64,000 nucleotides of DNA from Reticulascus tulasneorum (GCA_001557505.1 LSAX01000001.1:4340001-4404000), one strand, 5' to 3'. Positions 46,208 to 58,290 are shown, counted from the stretch's first letter. Made by a program: numbers and translations. Notes: generated by a model not told the origin, from the letters alone.

Positions 46208-47956
46208 TTATGAGCCACCTCCGTGACTAACATTCAAATCCCCCCTCGCCACGTTTTGGCTGACATTAATGTTGCTCGCGCCCGTGTTGTGGAAAGTTGG
46301 CCCGGTCACTGACATCCAACCACGCGCAATCTTGCTCTCCCCGCTTCTCTTCTTCTCCGCCGACTTTGACCCCCTTTTCTCGTGGTTCACGTCGCCCGGA
46401 GGTGAAGAAATGTCTTGCCATTCCCGTCCACCGTCGTAAGTGGTGGGCAGCGTCGATGCATCAGGGCCAGGGGATGTCTAGTGTTGCAATGCTTATGTTA
46501 ACCACTGTCCTGATTGTCTCGCTCTATTCTAGCATTGACCTACAGCTTGAGTGTCCTGGGAGTTACTGCTAGAGTCCGTATTAAATCGAAATATTTGCGA
46601 AGAACCAAGTGTTTCCAGATCGTCGTCATCGGTATCAGTAGATTCTTCATCATCGTCGTCGTTGTCGTCATCGTCGTCGTCGCAGGAGCAGTCTGAGCAA
46701 CAAAAGCTGGCCCCTGATTTGGCCGTGTCTTGCAGCATCATATCCCAGAGCTCGCTCACAGTCGGCCTATCATTCGGCTCTTCGGCCAAGCCCTTGAGGA
46801 TCCAGTCGAGTGGAATCTTGTCGGCAGAGTTTCCGCTCTTGGCGCGCAAGTTCTCGTTTATCCATCGTTGGATCTTTGGAAGGCAATTGCTGTAGCAATT
46901 TGAGCATGCCGGGATCTCACTGTCCAGAAAATTGCGAAAACTTGTGACGGTTTCGCCATTAATCTTTGTTGCCATCTCCAAGAAAACTAAGGCGAGCGAG
47001 AAGATGTCCGAGGAGCTCTTTCGATCATTCCACTTGACTACCTCTGGCGGGCAGTACTGTTCGGTAAACATGACCGGCCGTCCAGTGGTAGTGCTGTGGT
47101 CTACCTGGGAGTAGTCCAGCGCGATACCAAAGTCAGTATACAGGGCTGTCTTTCCTCTGATTAGAATATTCCTCGGTTTGATGTCCTTGTGCCTGATATC
47201 CTGCCCCTGTATCGCTATAAGCCCGGATATGAGACAGCCATAGAATGTCCGAAGTAGAGATAACATATCGTAATCGAGTGCGCTATCTAGGAATGTCGCC
47301 AGATCGCAGTCTGCTATCGTCTTCATAATGATACCTACATGGTACTTGTCGGTGAAGCTGAAAACTACCTGTATGACATGGCGGTGGCGGACCTTCTTCG
47401 TAGTCGAGAGCTCCCGAATAAAGCTATCGAGGGCCTTCTGATCTTTGCCGAAGACCTTGCTCCGCTTCACAAGCTTCATTGCATAGTAAGACTGACATGG
47501 TCTGCTGAAAATCTTCTCCACCCGGCCGCAGCCTCCCTCGCCAAGCACACCTTTGGTTTCAAACTCCTCTTGAGGAAAAGATTTGAACCAGAGATGTCTA
47601 CCGTCTAGCCCTTGTTGTAGACTCGCTATATTTGTCATAACCTTAACTTGATAAGTTTCGAATCTTTTCTTCGCGCCTGGCGTAAGCTTAAGTGGAAGAT
47701 TCTCCCGCCGGTACGGAATAGAGAAGTCCGTCAATCCACTTTTGATAAAATGATCCAAAGAACTCCTAGATTCGCTGATCCGCAGGACAGTGTAAGTCCT
47801 GGCCAGCTTGCTCCAATTCTCCTTCCCATTGTTTTGCAAGATCCTCGAGATTTCTCGCACTTCATCATCAGTGTACTGTCCTCTGTGCAATGAGTGCCCT
47901 TCAGCGTCTACTGGGAAGAACCTCCCAAGATCACCTTTGAGTTCCCATGCCTCCAT
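46208..47956 (-). CDS. Protein kinase with C-terminal amyloid-motif-like tail
   Basis: Exons 46544..47956 and 46208..46477 join in phase 0 across a 66-nt intron (GTAGGT donor 46543..46538, CACTAG acceptor), giving 560 residues. Residues 1-125 are a helical N-terminal region. The kinase domain follows: GEGGCGRV (140-146), Lys161 in YYAMKLVKRS, HKDIKPRNILI with Asp258, DFG at 275-277, CPPE at 302-305, and SSDIFSLALVFLEMA. All catalytic residues are present. After an acidic Asp/Ser/Thr linker (419-471), the second exon adds a basic stretch and then, at about 530-558, an Asn/Gly-rich segment (GPTFHNTGAS, INVSQNVARG, DLNVSHGG). This resembles the short amyloid-signalling motifs of fungal NLR pathways (HET-s or PP type). 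Without the intron the protein would end VGQC at 46529. It diverges from the HeLo-pseudokinase gene 1.2 kb away. Confidence 0.75.
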
Positions 47957-49168
47957 TGTCGGGAAGATCGGAAGGGAGTGGAAGCGGAAGCGAAGACTAG
48001 CTTTTTATGAATCGAGATGGGAGAGATATTGACCGGCATATGAACTAAAGAGACCAGGCAATATTTTCGATATCTATGAAGTTGGTTAAAGATGGCGCCG
48101 TTGTTGACAATTGATCGGTGTTCAGGCTCGTCATATCAAGAGTGGTGACTTTGGCGATTATGCCAGGCGGGGACAACACTTAAGGACTGGAGCTCTTGGG
48201 GACAAGAGTCACCATCCGTCCCTTTCCGACTACACTGCAGCCGCATCCCCTCTTGTTCCCCAAACCGTAAGGATAGTCCGACTCCCGCTAGCTAATCAGA
48301 ATCCAAGAACCAGACTCTCCGAAGTTGTCGTTGACCAACCAATCGTCACCAACACCTTTACGGCATTGCTAGCCATATGCATCGGTAGAGGTTTATCTGC
48401 ACGGGGAGCATGAGAGTGGACGTAATGGGGCCAACCACATTACCAGTAGATGCCAAGCCTGTCGCGTGGGTGTGTGATATCACGTATGAGAGCAAGATTT
48501 GACCCTCCACCGCAAAGAATCAGGCGTAAATCGTCACGATTGATTGACTATGCCAACCCCGATGGCCAAATATCGGCGTGTGACATATTGAATTCCAAAC
48601 AGCCACAGGTCAGCATTGCAGGCGCCATCCTCCAGGCTCCCACCGAGAAAATCTGCAGAGGATCATTCCTCCTCGCACACTCCATTTCTAAGCTCAAACA
48701 TAATATAAGGCAAACAGACGAGGCAACCAGTCAGCCTCCAAGCCGGGAGACCCGATTGCACGTGTTCTGACTTTCGGGGTCTGTTCCGAGTTCCGTGCCG
48801 AAGGAGTGGTCGCACACCAATTGCATGCGGCTGCGCAGCGTCCGCTTTTTTGCGGCCCAACCATTTTGTCACGGCGAGATTGGGCCTTTTGTAGGATTGG
48901 ACTGCTGCGGGGACACAACCGATTGACGTTCCTGTCAAAGCCACGATTCAATTGTTCGACATTGGACGACTGGCATCGGATTTGTCTGCCGGGCATCTGC
49001 ACAGCCTTCTCAAGCAGCCCTTCACATGGGTCGGAGGGTAGGGTCGAATCCGTGCTTAACCTGTTCTGGGGCCTTATAATCCCACAGCCTGCCGTACCAG
49101 ACGTTACTACAAAGGGTACCAAGTCCTTAAACTCCTGTCCAAAGCAGGGGACAACTAAACAAGAAGAT
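47957..49168. promoter_or_regulatory. Divergent promoter region shared by kinase and HeLo-pseudokinase genes
   Basis: The two genes are transcribed away from each other from this 1.2-kb stretch, so they may be co-regulated. No TATA box is obvious. Frames inside it lack domains. Confidence 0.5.
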
Positions 49169-50928
49169 ATGGAGATTGCAGGAGTTGCACTTGCAGCATA
49201 CAAAGATGTCTACTTTCTCTCTAGGAGCATATACAAGCTGGCAACATCAGCTCAACACTATGAAGCAGAGCAGCAAACACTCCTTCATGAGTTCTACCGC
49301 GAGTTTCTGTACTTAAGGACGTTCCATTACATTATTTTTGTAGACCGGAGGAAGCGACTCATAAACAACAATGAGTTGAATAGGGTAAGTTGTTTCTTTG
49401 AGACATACCTTAATCTTATCAGAGTGTGCTTATACCATCACAGACGCTCCTAGAGGAAGTGAAAAATATCGTCCAAGAGTTTGGAAAGGCAATTTCAGAC
49501 TACAAGGATATTGCAATGCTGAAAGATGTAAAGTATCGCACCTACTCATACGATTACCGAAAGCAAGACCAGATGGCACTGGAATTTCATACCGCACTAG
49601 ATGACCTTCTGAGTCCGTCTGAACTAAAGAATTCCCGACGGAGAAAATCTTGGTCGATGCTCTCTATAAGTGGCATACAAAGGCACTTTAAGCAAGAACC
49701 TATCTACTCCTCTGAGGCGTGGAAGTGGTCCCTGTTTGGACGAAAGAGGTTGAAGCAAGCGGTGAAAGACTTTAAGCACTGCAACCAGCAGCTAAAGGCT
49801 TTCGAACCTTTGTTTCTAGCACTTCTGACATCCCAAGACCTTGCTGAAGTCGCATCCGCAATTAAAAAGGAACCACACTCCGACCCTGAGGCTTTCATGC
49901 CTCATATTAGAGTCCGTCAGGTCATGCAGGGCATGCCAATTTCGAGTCACGCAGTAGCAAAATCTACCTTTGCCATTCAACAGAGCCCGTCAAGTAAGGG
50001 GATGGAAAGAACCATGATAGAATATAAGTACTACTCCCCGACAAGCAATTTAGGAATCGAAAACACTGCTATCACTCAGCTAGCTCCGCTCCGGCCTGGA
50101 CAAAAGACTAATTCCTCAGCAAATGGAGATAAGCAATACAGTCCCATGAACCAAGTCAAACAGCTGGCATGTCTGCTGCTCGAGGCAGGGGCTCATGAAT
50201 TCCGCACTCTCCCCTTGAAGGGTTACATGAATGAGCCGGACGAGTCTCGATTTGCCTTCTACTTCGACTACCCACCGCAGACCTCAGATCAAGAACCCAT
50301 CACGTTACACGATCTTATCAACGATTCAGCAGCATCTGAGCGGATCTCTCTTCGGGAGCGCTTCCAGGTCGCGACTATTCTCTGTCAAGCCCTCGGAGCC
50401 TTTCACACCGACGGTTGGGTCCACAAGTCGACCCGCAGCGAAGCGATCAAGTTCTTTTACGACCAAGACGGATCTTGTGTCTATCATAGGCCCTATTTAG
50501 TCGATTTCGAGTTCAGCCGGCCCGAGTCGAGCGAGACGCAGGGCACGTTTGATGACGACGTTGAAAAGAACCTCTACAGACACCCGATCCGCCAAGGACC
50601 TCCGACAGTGCAGTTTAACAAAATCCATGATATATACTCGCTCGGTGTGGTGCTTTTGGAGATAGGTATCTGGCAGACAGTAGAGTTCATGCATGAAAGC
50701 GAGCTTCGCGCAAGCGGTCGTAGCTTTCTGAGGCCAGAAGAAGTTCGCTCTCTCTATCTGCGTCATGCTAAGAACCGAGTCTCGTTGATGATGGGACCTG
50801 CTTATATGGAGGCTGTAACTATATGCCTGAATGACGGTCTTTCTGAGTTTCTGGGACAGGACAAGTTCCCCATCAAATTCCAGAAAATGGTCGTGGAGAA
50901 GGTGGATCCGAGACGCATGTTAGAATGA
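49169..50928 (+). CDS. HeLo-domain protein with pseudokinase-like C-terminus
   Basis: Exons 49169..49384 and 49444..50928 (59-nt intron, GTAAGT...CACAG) give 566 residues. The N-terminal about 240 residues match the HeLo (prion-inhibition and propagation) fold of HET-S: MEIAGVALAAYKDVYFLSRS at the very start, then helices up to AWKWSLFGRKRLKQAVKDF, the region corresponding to the HET-S helix after its loop. HeLo domains are membrane-active killer domains. The C-terminal half (about 300-560) is kinase-like: AFHTDGWVHKSTRSEAIKFF occupies the HRD loop but lacks the Asp (HKS at 399-401), DFE replaces DFG at 426-428, and IHDIYSLGVVLLEIG matches the helix-F motif. So it is probably a pseudokinase. 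No amyloid motif is seen in this protein. Confidence 0.82.
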
Positions 50929-51154
50929 AACAGCCAGTCTCCAGAGCAGCCTTTCTCGTGACGTCCCAATAACCGAAATCCTTCCCCATCCGTAGAATAA
51001 ATGTCCTATTAACATCTGTTTAGATGGAGGTCTATTAAGTGGTCTGCGTTCTGGTCGGGAGAAAATGTATATTCCTGGTCATTTCAGTGTGAATACGTGT
51101 CATCCACTTTATTAACTTCCAGCTCGATGAATGTGACTTTGCAACGTATTGTTT

Positions 51155-52377
51155 CTAGCCAATGTACTTAACACCAGCCTCGGCTCTTTGGATTGCACTT
51201 TTGGTGAACTCATCCAAGTCCTCTTTGGGTAAGCCGAGAGCTTCGTTGTCCAACCCATTTCTTGCTTCGAAGTTGCCAAACCCATCTTGGAAGAAAATCC
51301 TCGTGTAGAGGACTTTGACGAACGCTGCGTGGCTTCCGCCCTGCATCGCTTTCTTGGCGTCTTCGAAACGCTTTATGGACCCCTCGTGCTGAATCTTCCA
51401 GTCGTCGAGTTTCGTGCCAGTAACACGCAACACCGAATTGAACATGTCCTTTTGACTTACACAGAAGGAAGTAGCGAAGACGTATTTGTTTTTATACGAG
51501 GACACACTCGGGCCATTGTCGGCTTGAATTGGCAAGGCCAGTAAGTTAGCCACGGCTCTGCCGGTTTGGGGCCACGTCTATATGCGCAGCTGTTAGTCCT
51601 AATTTGCTGACCAGGCGCAAATTGTCTTCCAACAACGAATGAAACTCACGGTCGTGTTGATTTTGGTCTCCCCATCGTCAAAGAAAGTCATTGTACGGTT
51701 CCTGTAATCAAGGCCATACATAGATGGGCCGCCACTCAGACTGTAATCGTACCAGAATCCCGAAACGATCCCGATCCAGGCGCTCTTGCCGAGGTCTTCA
51801 ATCTGTTGTCGCGCCGCTTCGTGCCCATCGCCAGGGAAGATGTCGCTGCGCAGCTGCTTATTGCTTGCTATGATTTGGGATCAGTGGCTATTGCTGAAAG
51901 ACAGAGCAGTCTAAAGGAGCATGAGAAGAAAGCCTTGAATAGAAAGATAGCTGCCGCGTAAGAGAAGGAAAAAAAGCCCAGGAAAGGCTTACTATCAATG
52001 CCCCATTCGTTCGGCATGACATATGACACATTGGCCTCTGCAGCTGCATCGATGAGTTTCGTTTGCTCCGCCTGTGCGCCAACTGCTAGAGTGATGATGA
52101 GGACCTCCTGCCCCTGGAGCGCGCTGACCAGAGTTGATTGGTTGTCGTAGTCAACCTTGGCAACCTTCACGCCCTCTGGGATTGTGCCTTTACTTCCACC
52201 GCGCGTGATAGCAGTTATATCATGCTTGCCCTTTTTTAAGAGTTCCTCGACGATGAATTTGCCGACGGTGCCAGTCGCCTAGTAGTCGAGTCAGCTGAGA
52301 CATAGCTTGCCTAAAGAGACTTCGAAGACGCTCACACCAACAATGGCAACTTTGGTGAGGTAATTGCTTGCGGGCAT
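51155..52377 (-). CDS. NmrA-like/isoflavone-reductase-like NAD(P)-binding protein
   Basis: Atypical short-chain dehydrogenase of the NmrA/isoflavone reductase group, either a redox sensor or a reductase. Exons 52336..52377, 51993..52278, 51650..51867 and 51155..51577 give 322 residues. The dinucleotide motif is split by the first intron: AIVG joins ATGTVGKFI. Further landmarks are AVGAQAEQTKLIDAAAEANV and the NEWGID motif (frequent in this family), then GIVSGFWYDYSLSGG, YRNRTMTFFDDG and TTWPQTGRAVANLL. The C-terminus FTKSAIQRAEAGVKYIG is intact. The 123-nt third intron contains the stop-bearing FFSFSYAA reading. No pathway partner is adjacent. Confidence 0.88.
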
Positions 52378-52989
52378 AGCGTATTAGTGACAGCAGAATG
52401 CGATCCTACTTAAAAAAGCAGTTTCAGTAGAAATGCGATGTGTGGTAAGGAGGAATGGGAGGAAGAGCTTCTGGCAACGATATAAGGGCCTTTGGGACAA
52501 GACTCAAAATGGTCGATGGATATGATAACATATTTATACAAGTTCGACAGGACATAGAGCTAGAGCTGTTGAAGCCGTGTTGAGGTCATCGACTTGAGTG
52601 AGGACAAGGAATAGCACACGAAAGCAGGACACCGCCGTTGTTAGTCTAAGGGAAGAGACGCTGTCCCCGGAGCTTGCCCGACCTATACCCGAGTAGTGCG
52701 GGCGCCCATCCTGTACGCACTAAACCACAAGCTGGATCATTGGGTCAAAACAATCGGACGGCGTCGTTAAGGACCAGTACCGTACCCTTAAAGCCGCACA
52801 TGAGCCGTGATTCGGAAATAGCTGTTTAAACTCCTTATGGTCTTTAGGTTTGTTCAACAATTTCTCAGCCAATGGCCAGGTAACCCCTCCTTTAGCGACG
52901 ATACGCGAACGCAGTGTTCTGTAAAAGCCCTGGACCCACTGGAAATTAATGGGACCTCGCGACCTAGGTCAGCCCTCTGGAGCCGAGTA

Positions 52990-53050
52990 AGATAAATGAC
53001 CCTACGGCCGCACCCCCCCTACAACCGCACCCTTACCTTACACTTTCAGA
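52990..53050 (+). repeat. Left terminal inverted repeat with internal GC-rich tandem unit
   Basis: The terminal repeat contains CTACGGCCGCACCC and, directly after, a second copy reading CTACAACCGCACCC. The right end has both copies as GGGTGCGGCCGTAG, so the left second copy has suffered two adjacent G-to-A changes. Confidence 0.7.
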
Positions 53051-54294
53051 CTTTAATAGAATTATAGAGTAATATAAATAAAATCTTATAAAATTATCTT
53101 ATATATATTAATAATAAAAGATTATATAACAAAAGTCTTTTTTAATATATCTCTAGTAAATAAAAAGATATAATAGATTTAAATTAATATATAAAATTTT
53201 TATATTATTAATATATTAATTAATCTTATAAATTAAAAATAAGAAAAAATATTATATTAAAACTTTAATTTATATATTTAATTTATGAACTTAGTTTTAT
53301 TAAATTAATTAGTCTTTTAATATTATAGATTTATTTAAAATATTAATATATATATCTAGATAATATAAATAACTATATTTAAATAAAAAAAAAGAATAAA
53401 ATTAATTTAACTAATATTTTTATTATATTATATATTAATATAAGATATAAAGGTTATATAGTTTATTATTATTAAGTTTTCAATTTAATATAAAATCTTT
53501 ATAATTAAAAATTAATAATTTGCTAAAATAAATTATTTTAAGTTTAATATAAGATAATAAAATCTAAAATATATATCTAATATTTTTATTTATTATAATT
53601 AATATTATTAAAAGTTAAAAATAAAATTTTAAAGCTTTTTATATTATAAAATTAAAAAAAGTTTTCTAAAAAGTTAAAATTTTATAAATATTAATTTTTT
53701 AAAATATAAAAACTTTATATTTTAAATTTTCAAAATTATATAAGTTATTTATATAAAAGTAAAATATTATATATATTTTTTATATTTTTAATTTCTATAT
53801 TATATTTATAATTTTAAAAAGTTAAATTTTATCTTTTTTAAGATAAATAAATATATATAAAATTAAAAAATAAAATAAAATAAATCTTTTTAAAATATTA
53901 TTATATATTTATATATTAAATATTTTATTAAGTAGATTTTATAAATTTAAATAATGTTATTAATTTAATATATTAATTTATATAATTAGTTTAAAAATGT
54001 CAATTTTTAATTAAATCTGATATATTAAAATTTTATGAAATTTTAAATTTCTTTTTATAATTAACTTTCTTATATAATAATATATTTTTATTATATTTAG
54101 TTTAAATTTATATCTTATTAATTAATCTTTTATATCTATAAATCTATATATTATATAATTATTTAAATTTATTATATCTTCTTAATTAATATAGATATGA
54201 AAAAAAAAACCAAATATCTAAATTTTAATAATATTATTATATATATACAAATTTTATTAGATTTATTTTATACTGTTCTATAATTTTAATAAAG

Positions 54295-54355
54295 CCTGAA
54301 AACGTAGGATAAGGGTGCGGCCGTAGGGGGGGTGCGGCCGTAGGGTCATTTATCT
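54295..54355 (-). repeat. Right terminal inverted repeat
   Basis: It mirrors the left end over about 60 bp with only a few transitions, and keeps two intact GC-rich units (GGGTGCGGCCGTAGG). Confidence 0.7.
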
Positions 54356-57209
54356 TACTAGGTATAATGCTGCTATAGCCACAATGGTAATAGTGGGTTT
54401 GGCCCACCCAATGCGCTGTAAATTGTCTTGGGAGGTGTATCTTACTTAGGTGAGCTCGACCCTACAATCGCTGGGATCTGCGAGATGTAGCAAGCGTTAA
54501 GTGTGCTGAGTTCAACCCAAATATGACCTTAACATGAGGATCAGACAGGATTTCTCTTTCAATTCATTATCAAGGTCAGGGGAAGTCAGCTCCATCATAT
54601 TACTGGATTGGTCAGAATTTATCTTCATCGTACTACGTACACTGTAGTCCAATGCGGTTTATATTTTCGACTTTTACATTAGGGCAGCTCATTTGCATTA
54701 CTGTATGCCAATAGGCTGGCTGGTGACCTGATTCCTCGCCCTAAGGATATGCCATTATCTCACCTTCTCCCACGATATCTGGCTGAAGGGCATTTGTATT
54801 CATAGCAATCGCGAAGATAATGCGCAGAGACAAACATTCAGTCGTTATGATCTGTATCGCTACTTCCAGGAACAAGCCGAGAGGAAACTGCACTATAGCT
54901 TGCCCTGTCGATGATCCATGAAGATTGGATCGATATGATAATGCAACCCTGGTAGGCTGCCTAGTGATTCAGAAGCGTTACCGCATCGAGAGTGCAACGA
55001 AGGGGGACCCTGTATCACTGCATGGCTTCTGCTAGTTTGCCATTGTGAGCCACACAATGATCATTTGGGACATTTGGTTGGTATAGTGTTTAGGACCGTG
55101 ACAATGTCCTGGACGAGAATTTCCGGCTCTGCTGTGTCTGATCTTTGCCCCCGTTTGTCTTCCAGCGCCATATTCCCCGCTTGATTCCAGAAACATTATT
55201 CTGCTTGTCTGCCTGCTTCTGATAACTCGGAATGTCGAGGTTGATCATATGTCTCACCTCGATGCTGATAAGGAGGGGAATCCAAAACCGTCAGGTCCTA
55301 TGCCTTCTTTCATTATCACCGGAATTTTGTCAAGGATACCCCCCTGCTCGGAGAACATTCCTTTGCCCGCCCTAAAAATTGGTACACTGAATATGAGACC
55401 ACTAAGTCAGGAACATAGAGGGGTCATATCAGAAACATTCGAAGGCTTGGGCTACCAGACAGTTGCTCGGAGTGTTGGAGCAAAAAGAAAATTCATCGCA
55501 GAGTGTAGGTGGAAAATCAAAGACTTTTGAGCCCCCCAGTGTATGGCAAGGTTGATGATACTAACAATTCGATAGGAAATAGTCAGCTTGGATTTAATAT
55601 TTCACTAAGACGCTAAGACACTTGATCATGGCGGATTTATTGGGTGGCGACTCTTCTTTACTGTCTGCCGCTCGCATGGTAAGGTGGCGATGTAAGTCTC
55701 ATGGAACCGAAGGGTCTGCCTCCCCGGACCATTTTTTTTTTTGGAACTTGGACTAAGACATTATAGTATTATTGGGTTATATACTGTCAGTGATTAGCAC
55801 AGTGCTATCACAAACCAGGCAGTGAACTGTAATCACGTTTCCTAGTCAAACAGGAGGTTGTCACTGACAACTTGCGACTGGTTTCCATATTCTATAGACA
55901 GCCACTACATGAAACATACGAGTAAACAATGGCTTCTGCCTAAAGCTTTCCAAACGGCAGCGCTTCGGATCATCCATCCCCGGCTCAAACGGTCCGAATT
56001 CAATCGCAGACCAACTCCTCGACTCTGCAACACCACCCCCCACGCCTGGTGGCCTAGATCAGCCGATGTCGGTGTCAAATCTCAATAGATGTATTGACGG
56101 AAGTCATCATTGCACCCGTCGAAGATGGTCAAGCGAAGAGACTTGAGTTCGAGTGTTTCTATGTAGAACTGGTGGTTTGTTGGCGTCAACACACACTCGG
56201 TAGGCACCCAGCAGGTCGGTAGTCATTTTGCGCTCAACCAGACTGTCGGAACCGGAGAATCGGCCATGGCAAGAATTGGAGTCCAACTAGAGTTTGCAGC
56301 ACGAAGCTTTGGGCATACAACCATTAGATGAGCTACAGTGACAACCACCGTGCCGCATGAGGCTGCATGTAAGACATGGAACAAAACACAAAAAAGCCCG
56401 ATGGGATCCTCTCAAGAGACAGGCGACGCTCTTGGCATTAACTTACCGCACTATATAGCTGTGAGGAGCTGGCAGTGGAGATTCTTTCAGTACACCAGAG
56501 GGCTACAGTGTAAGACAGTCTCTGAGGTCAGAAACAGTCGGCTGACGCCGCATGGGAGATCCTTCAGGGAACCCCTGTTCATGCACCTAGCTTATATTGT
56601 AGTATAATATTGTAGAATGAGGAAATTCCATAGCGTCCCTTGAACCATCCCGATCGTCCCATCCAACCTACTACATCAGCCACCTACTAAAGCGAGTTGA
56701 GTCAATGATATGCTATTACAGGTCGATCAGGATTGACGTACTGTGCGGTATGCCACGTAGGTCGATCTTCATACCTGGGGTCGACTGAGCCGTTCTTTTG
56801 ATATAATTCTACGACAAGTTCACCTGTGGGCAAGATGAGAGAAGCTAGCTCCCAACAACCGCTTTGTAGATCATCTTGTCACAAATAACTGCGACAATTA
56901 TTGCTGAATCCCCTGAGAGAAAGAAGAGACCTATACAGACGTGCCGTACTGTTTTGACAGGTAGTGTAAATATAGTTACGTGAATGTTTGACCCTGCGGG
57001 CGTCACCATGATTCACAAAAAGCTTTAAGGCGCGTCGATCTTTGGGATCTAGCTTTTCGGTTTGCAACCGCCATATATATATGCCTTGTCCTCCTGCCAA
57101 AGAGTGCATTCCTCTCTCTCTGCACATATCAGTCTGCTTGTTGTTCGATAATCATTCTTCTTCCGCAACTTCAAAATTTTGGCACATTTTCAATCCGCCC
57201 TTCGACACA

Positions 57210-58290
57210 ATGACAGCTTACCCACTCATCGAAACGTCGCCTCACGACAGCCCGCCACCCTCGAGACTCGTGGGCAGGCCTCATCCGCTTGAACTTCAAG
57301 TCTCCAAGAATGTGAACAACTACTTCCTTAAGCATTGGCCATTTCCAGACGAACGATCCCGACTGCAGTTTGTTGCCGAGGGCCTCCCACGGTGGCATTG
57401 CTGCGAGTACCCCACATCCAGGAACGACCGCGTTGAGGCTGCTTGCAAGTTTTCCGTGATACTTTTTCTCGTCGATGGTATGTCGGCCTCTACATGTAAT
57501 CACATAAGAGAACCAAAAGCATGCTAACAATGGTGATGGGTAGACCTCTTGGAACATATGTCCCTTGTAGACGGCTCCGTGTACAACGAAAAGCTCATCT
57601 CGATTGTCAAGGGCGAAGTAACACCAGACAAGAACTCGCCCATTGAGTGCATGATGCATGATGTCTGGGAAGATATGAGAGCCTGCGATCGAAAACTCGC
57701 CGATGATATTCAAGATCCCACCTTTCTCTTTTGGCGGTCTCAGGTCGATAAGTGCCGCCTAGATAAGAAAAGCCTCCGTACCTACCTGGAATATCGGGAG
57801 ATGGACGTTGCTGCGCAGTGAGTTCACTGTAGTAACCTAATATGCTACTAAACAGCTTGTCTAATCACTTCAGAATAGGCTCCTCTGCGCCTTGCAGCGA
57901 TTTTCGCAAGGCGTCCACCTAACCCAAGAAGAACTGGCCTCTGTGGCAGACATCGAGCTGAACTACACGCACCATATCTCCGTAATCAACGATGTTATGA
58001 GTTGGAACAAAGAGTACAAAGCGTCTCTGAGCTTCCATGAAGAAGGAGCAGCTCTTAGCTCAGTCGTTCAGGTCCTCCGTGACGAGACTGGTCTTTCCCC
58101 TGAAGGAGCTAAGCGAGTTCTCTGGTCGATGTGTCGGGAATGGGAACATCAGCACGAGAGAATGGTTGCTAAGCGGCTGCAGCAGGGTTGCTCTGAGGAT
58201 TTGAAAATTTACATGGAAGGTTTGGAGCTGCAGATGAGCGGTAATGAGCTTTGGAGTCGCACCACATTCCGCTACAATGGCCCAGAGTGA
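57210..58290 (+). CDS. Class I terpene synthase (sesquiterpene cyclase type)
   Basis: Cyclises a prenyl diphosphate, probably farnesyl diphosphate, using three Mg ions. Exons 57210..57477, 57544..57817 and 57879..58290 give 317 residues, normal for ascomycete cyclases. The first metal motif DDLLE (89-93, after ILFLV) is split by intron 1. The NSE triad is intact as NDVMSWNKE (218-226: Asn218, Ser222, Glu226). Other landmarks are YLEYREMDVAAQLLCALQRF before the second motif and the end TTFRYNGPE. The acceptor of exon 3 (AATAG) was chosen because it alone restores QLLCAL; the CAG 5 bp earlier leads to a stop. No P450, transferase or regulator lies nearby, so it appears to be a stand-alone cyclase. 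The product cannot be predicted. Confidence 0.9.

Larger units (their letters stand above)
52990..54355. mobile_element. A+T-rich, RIP-decayed DNA transposon relic with terminal inverted repeats
   Basis: The element is 1366 bp. Its left end AGATAAATGACCCTACGG and its right end are inverted copies, preceded and followed by a TA dinucleotide (52988..52989 and 54356..54357), the target duplication used by Tc1/mariner-type elements. Inverted similarity extends about 100 bp inward. Mismatches in the first 60 bp are essentially all transitions (G/A, C/T), as expected from RIP. The interior is almost pure A+T with no open frame, so any transposase is destroyed. Size fits a Tc1/mariner-like element, but a non-autonomous element (MITE) is also possible. 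Confidence 0.75.
52378..57209. other. Long repeat-bearing intergenic region
   Basis: This 4.8-kb stretch contains the transposon relic at 52990..54355. On both sides only short frames without domains occur, for example 55249..55530. A 10-T run lies near 55732. The right end, with ATATATATA near 57072 and a pyrimidine-rich leader, is the terpene synthase promoter. Confidence 0.55.

Noticed and set aside
53040..54300. Mitochondrial DNA insertion as explanation of the A+T-rich core
   Set aside because: The inverted tips with TA duplications and transition-only differences fit a RIP-decayed transposon better; no mitochondrial gene could be read.
55249..55530. 93-codon plus-strand ORF beginning MSHLDADKEG
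   Set aside because: It has no domain or secretion signal and lies in repeat-flanked intergenic DNA.
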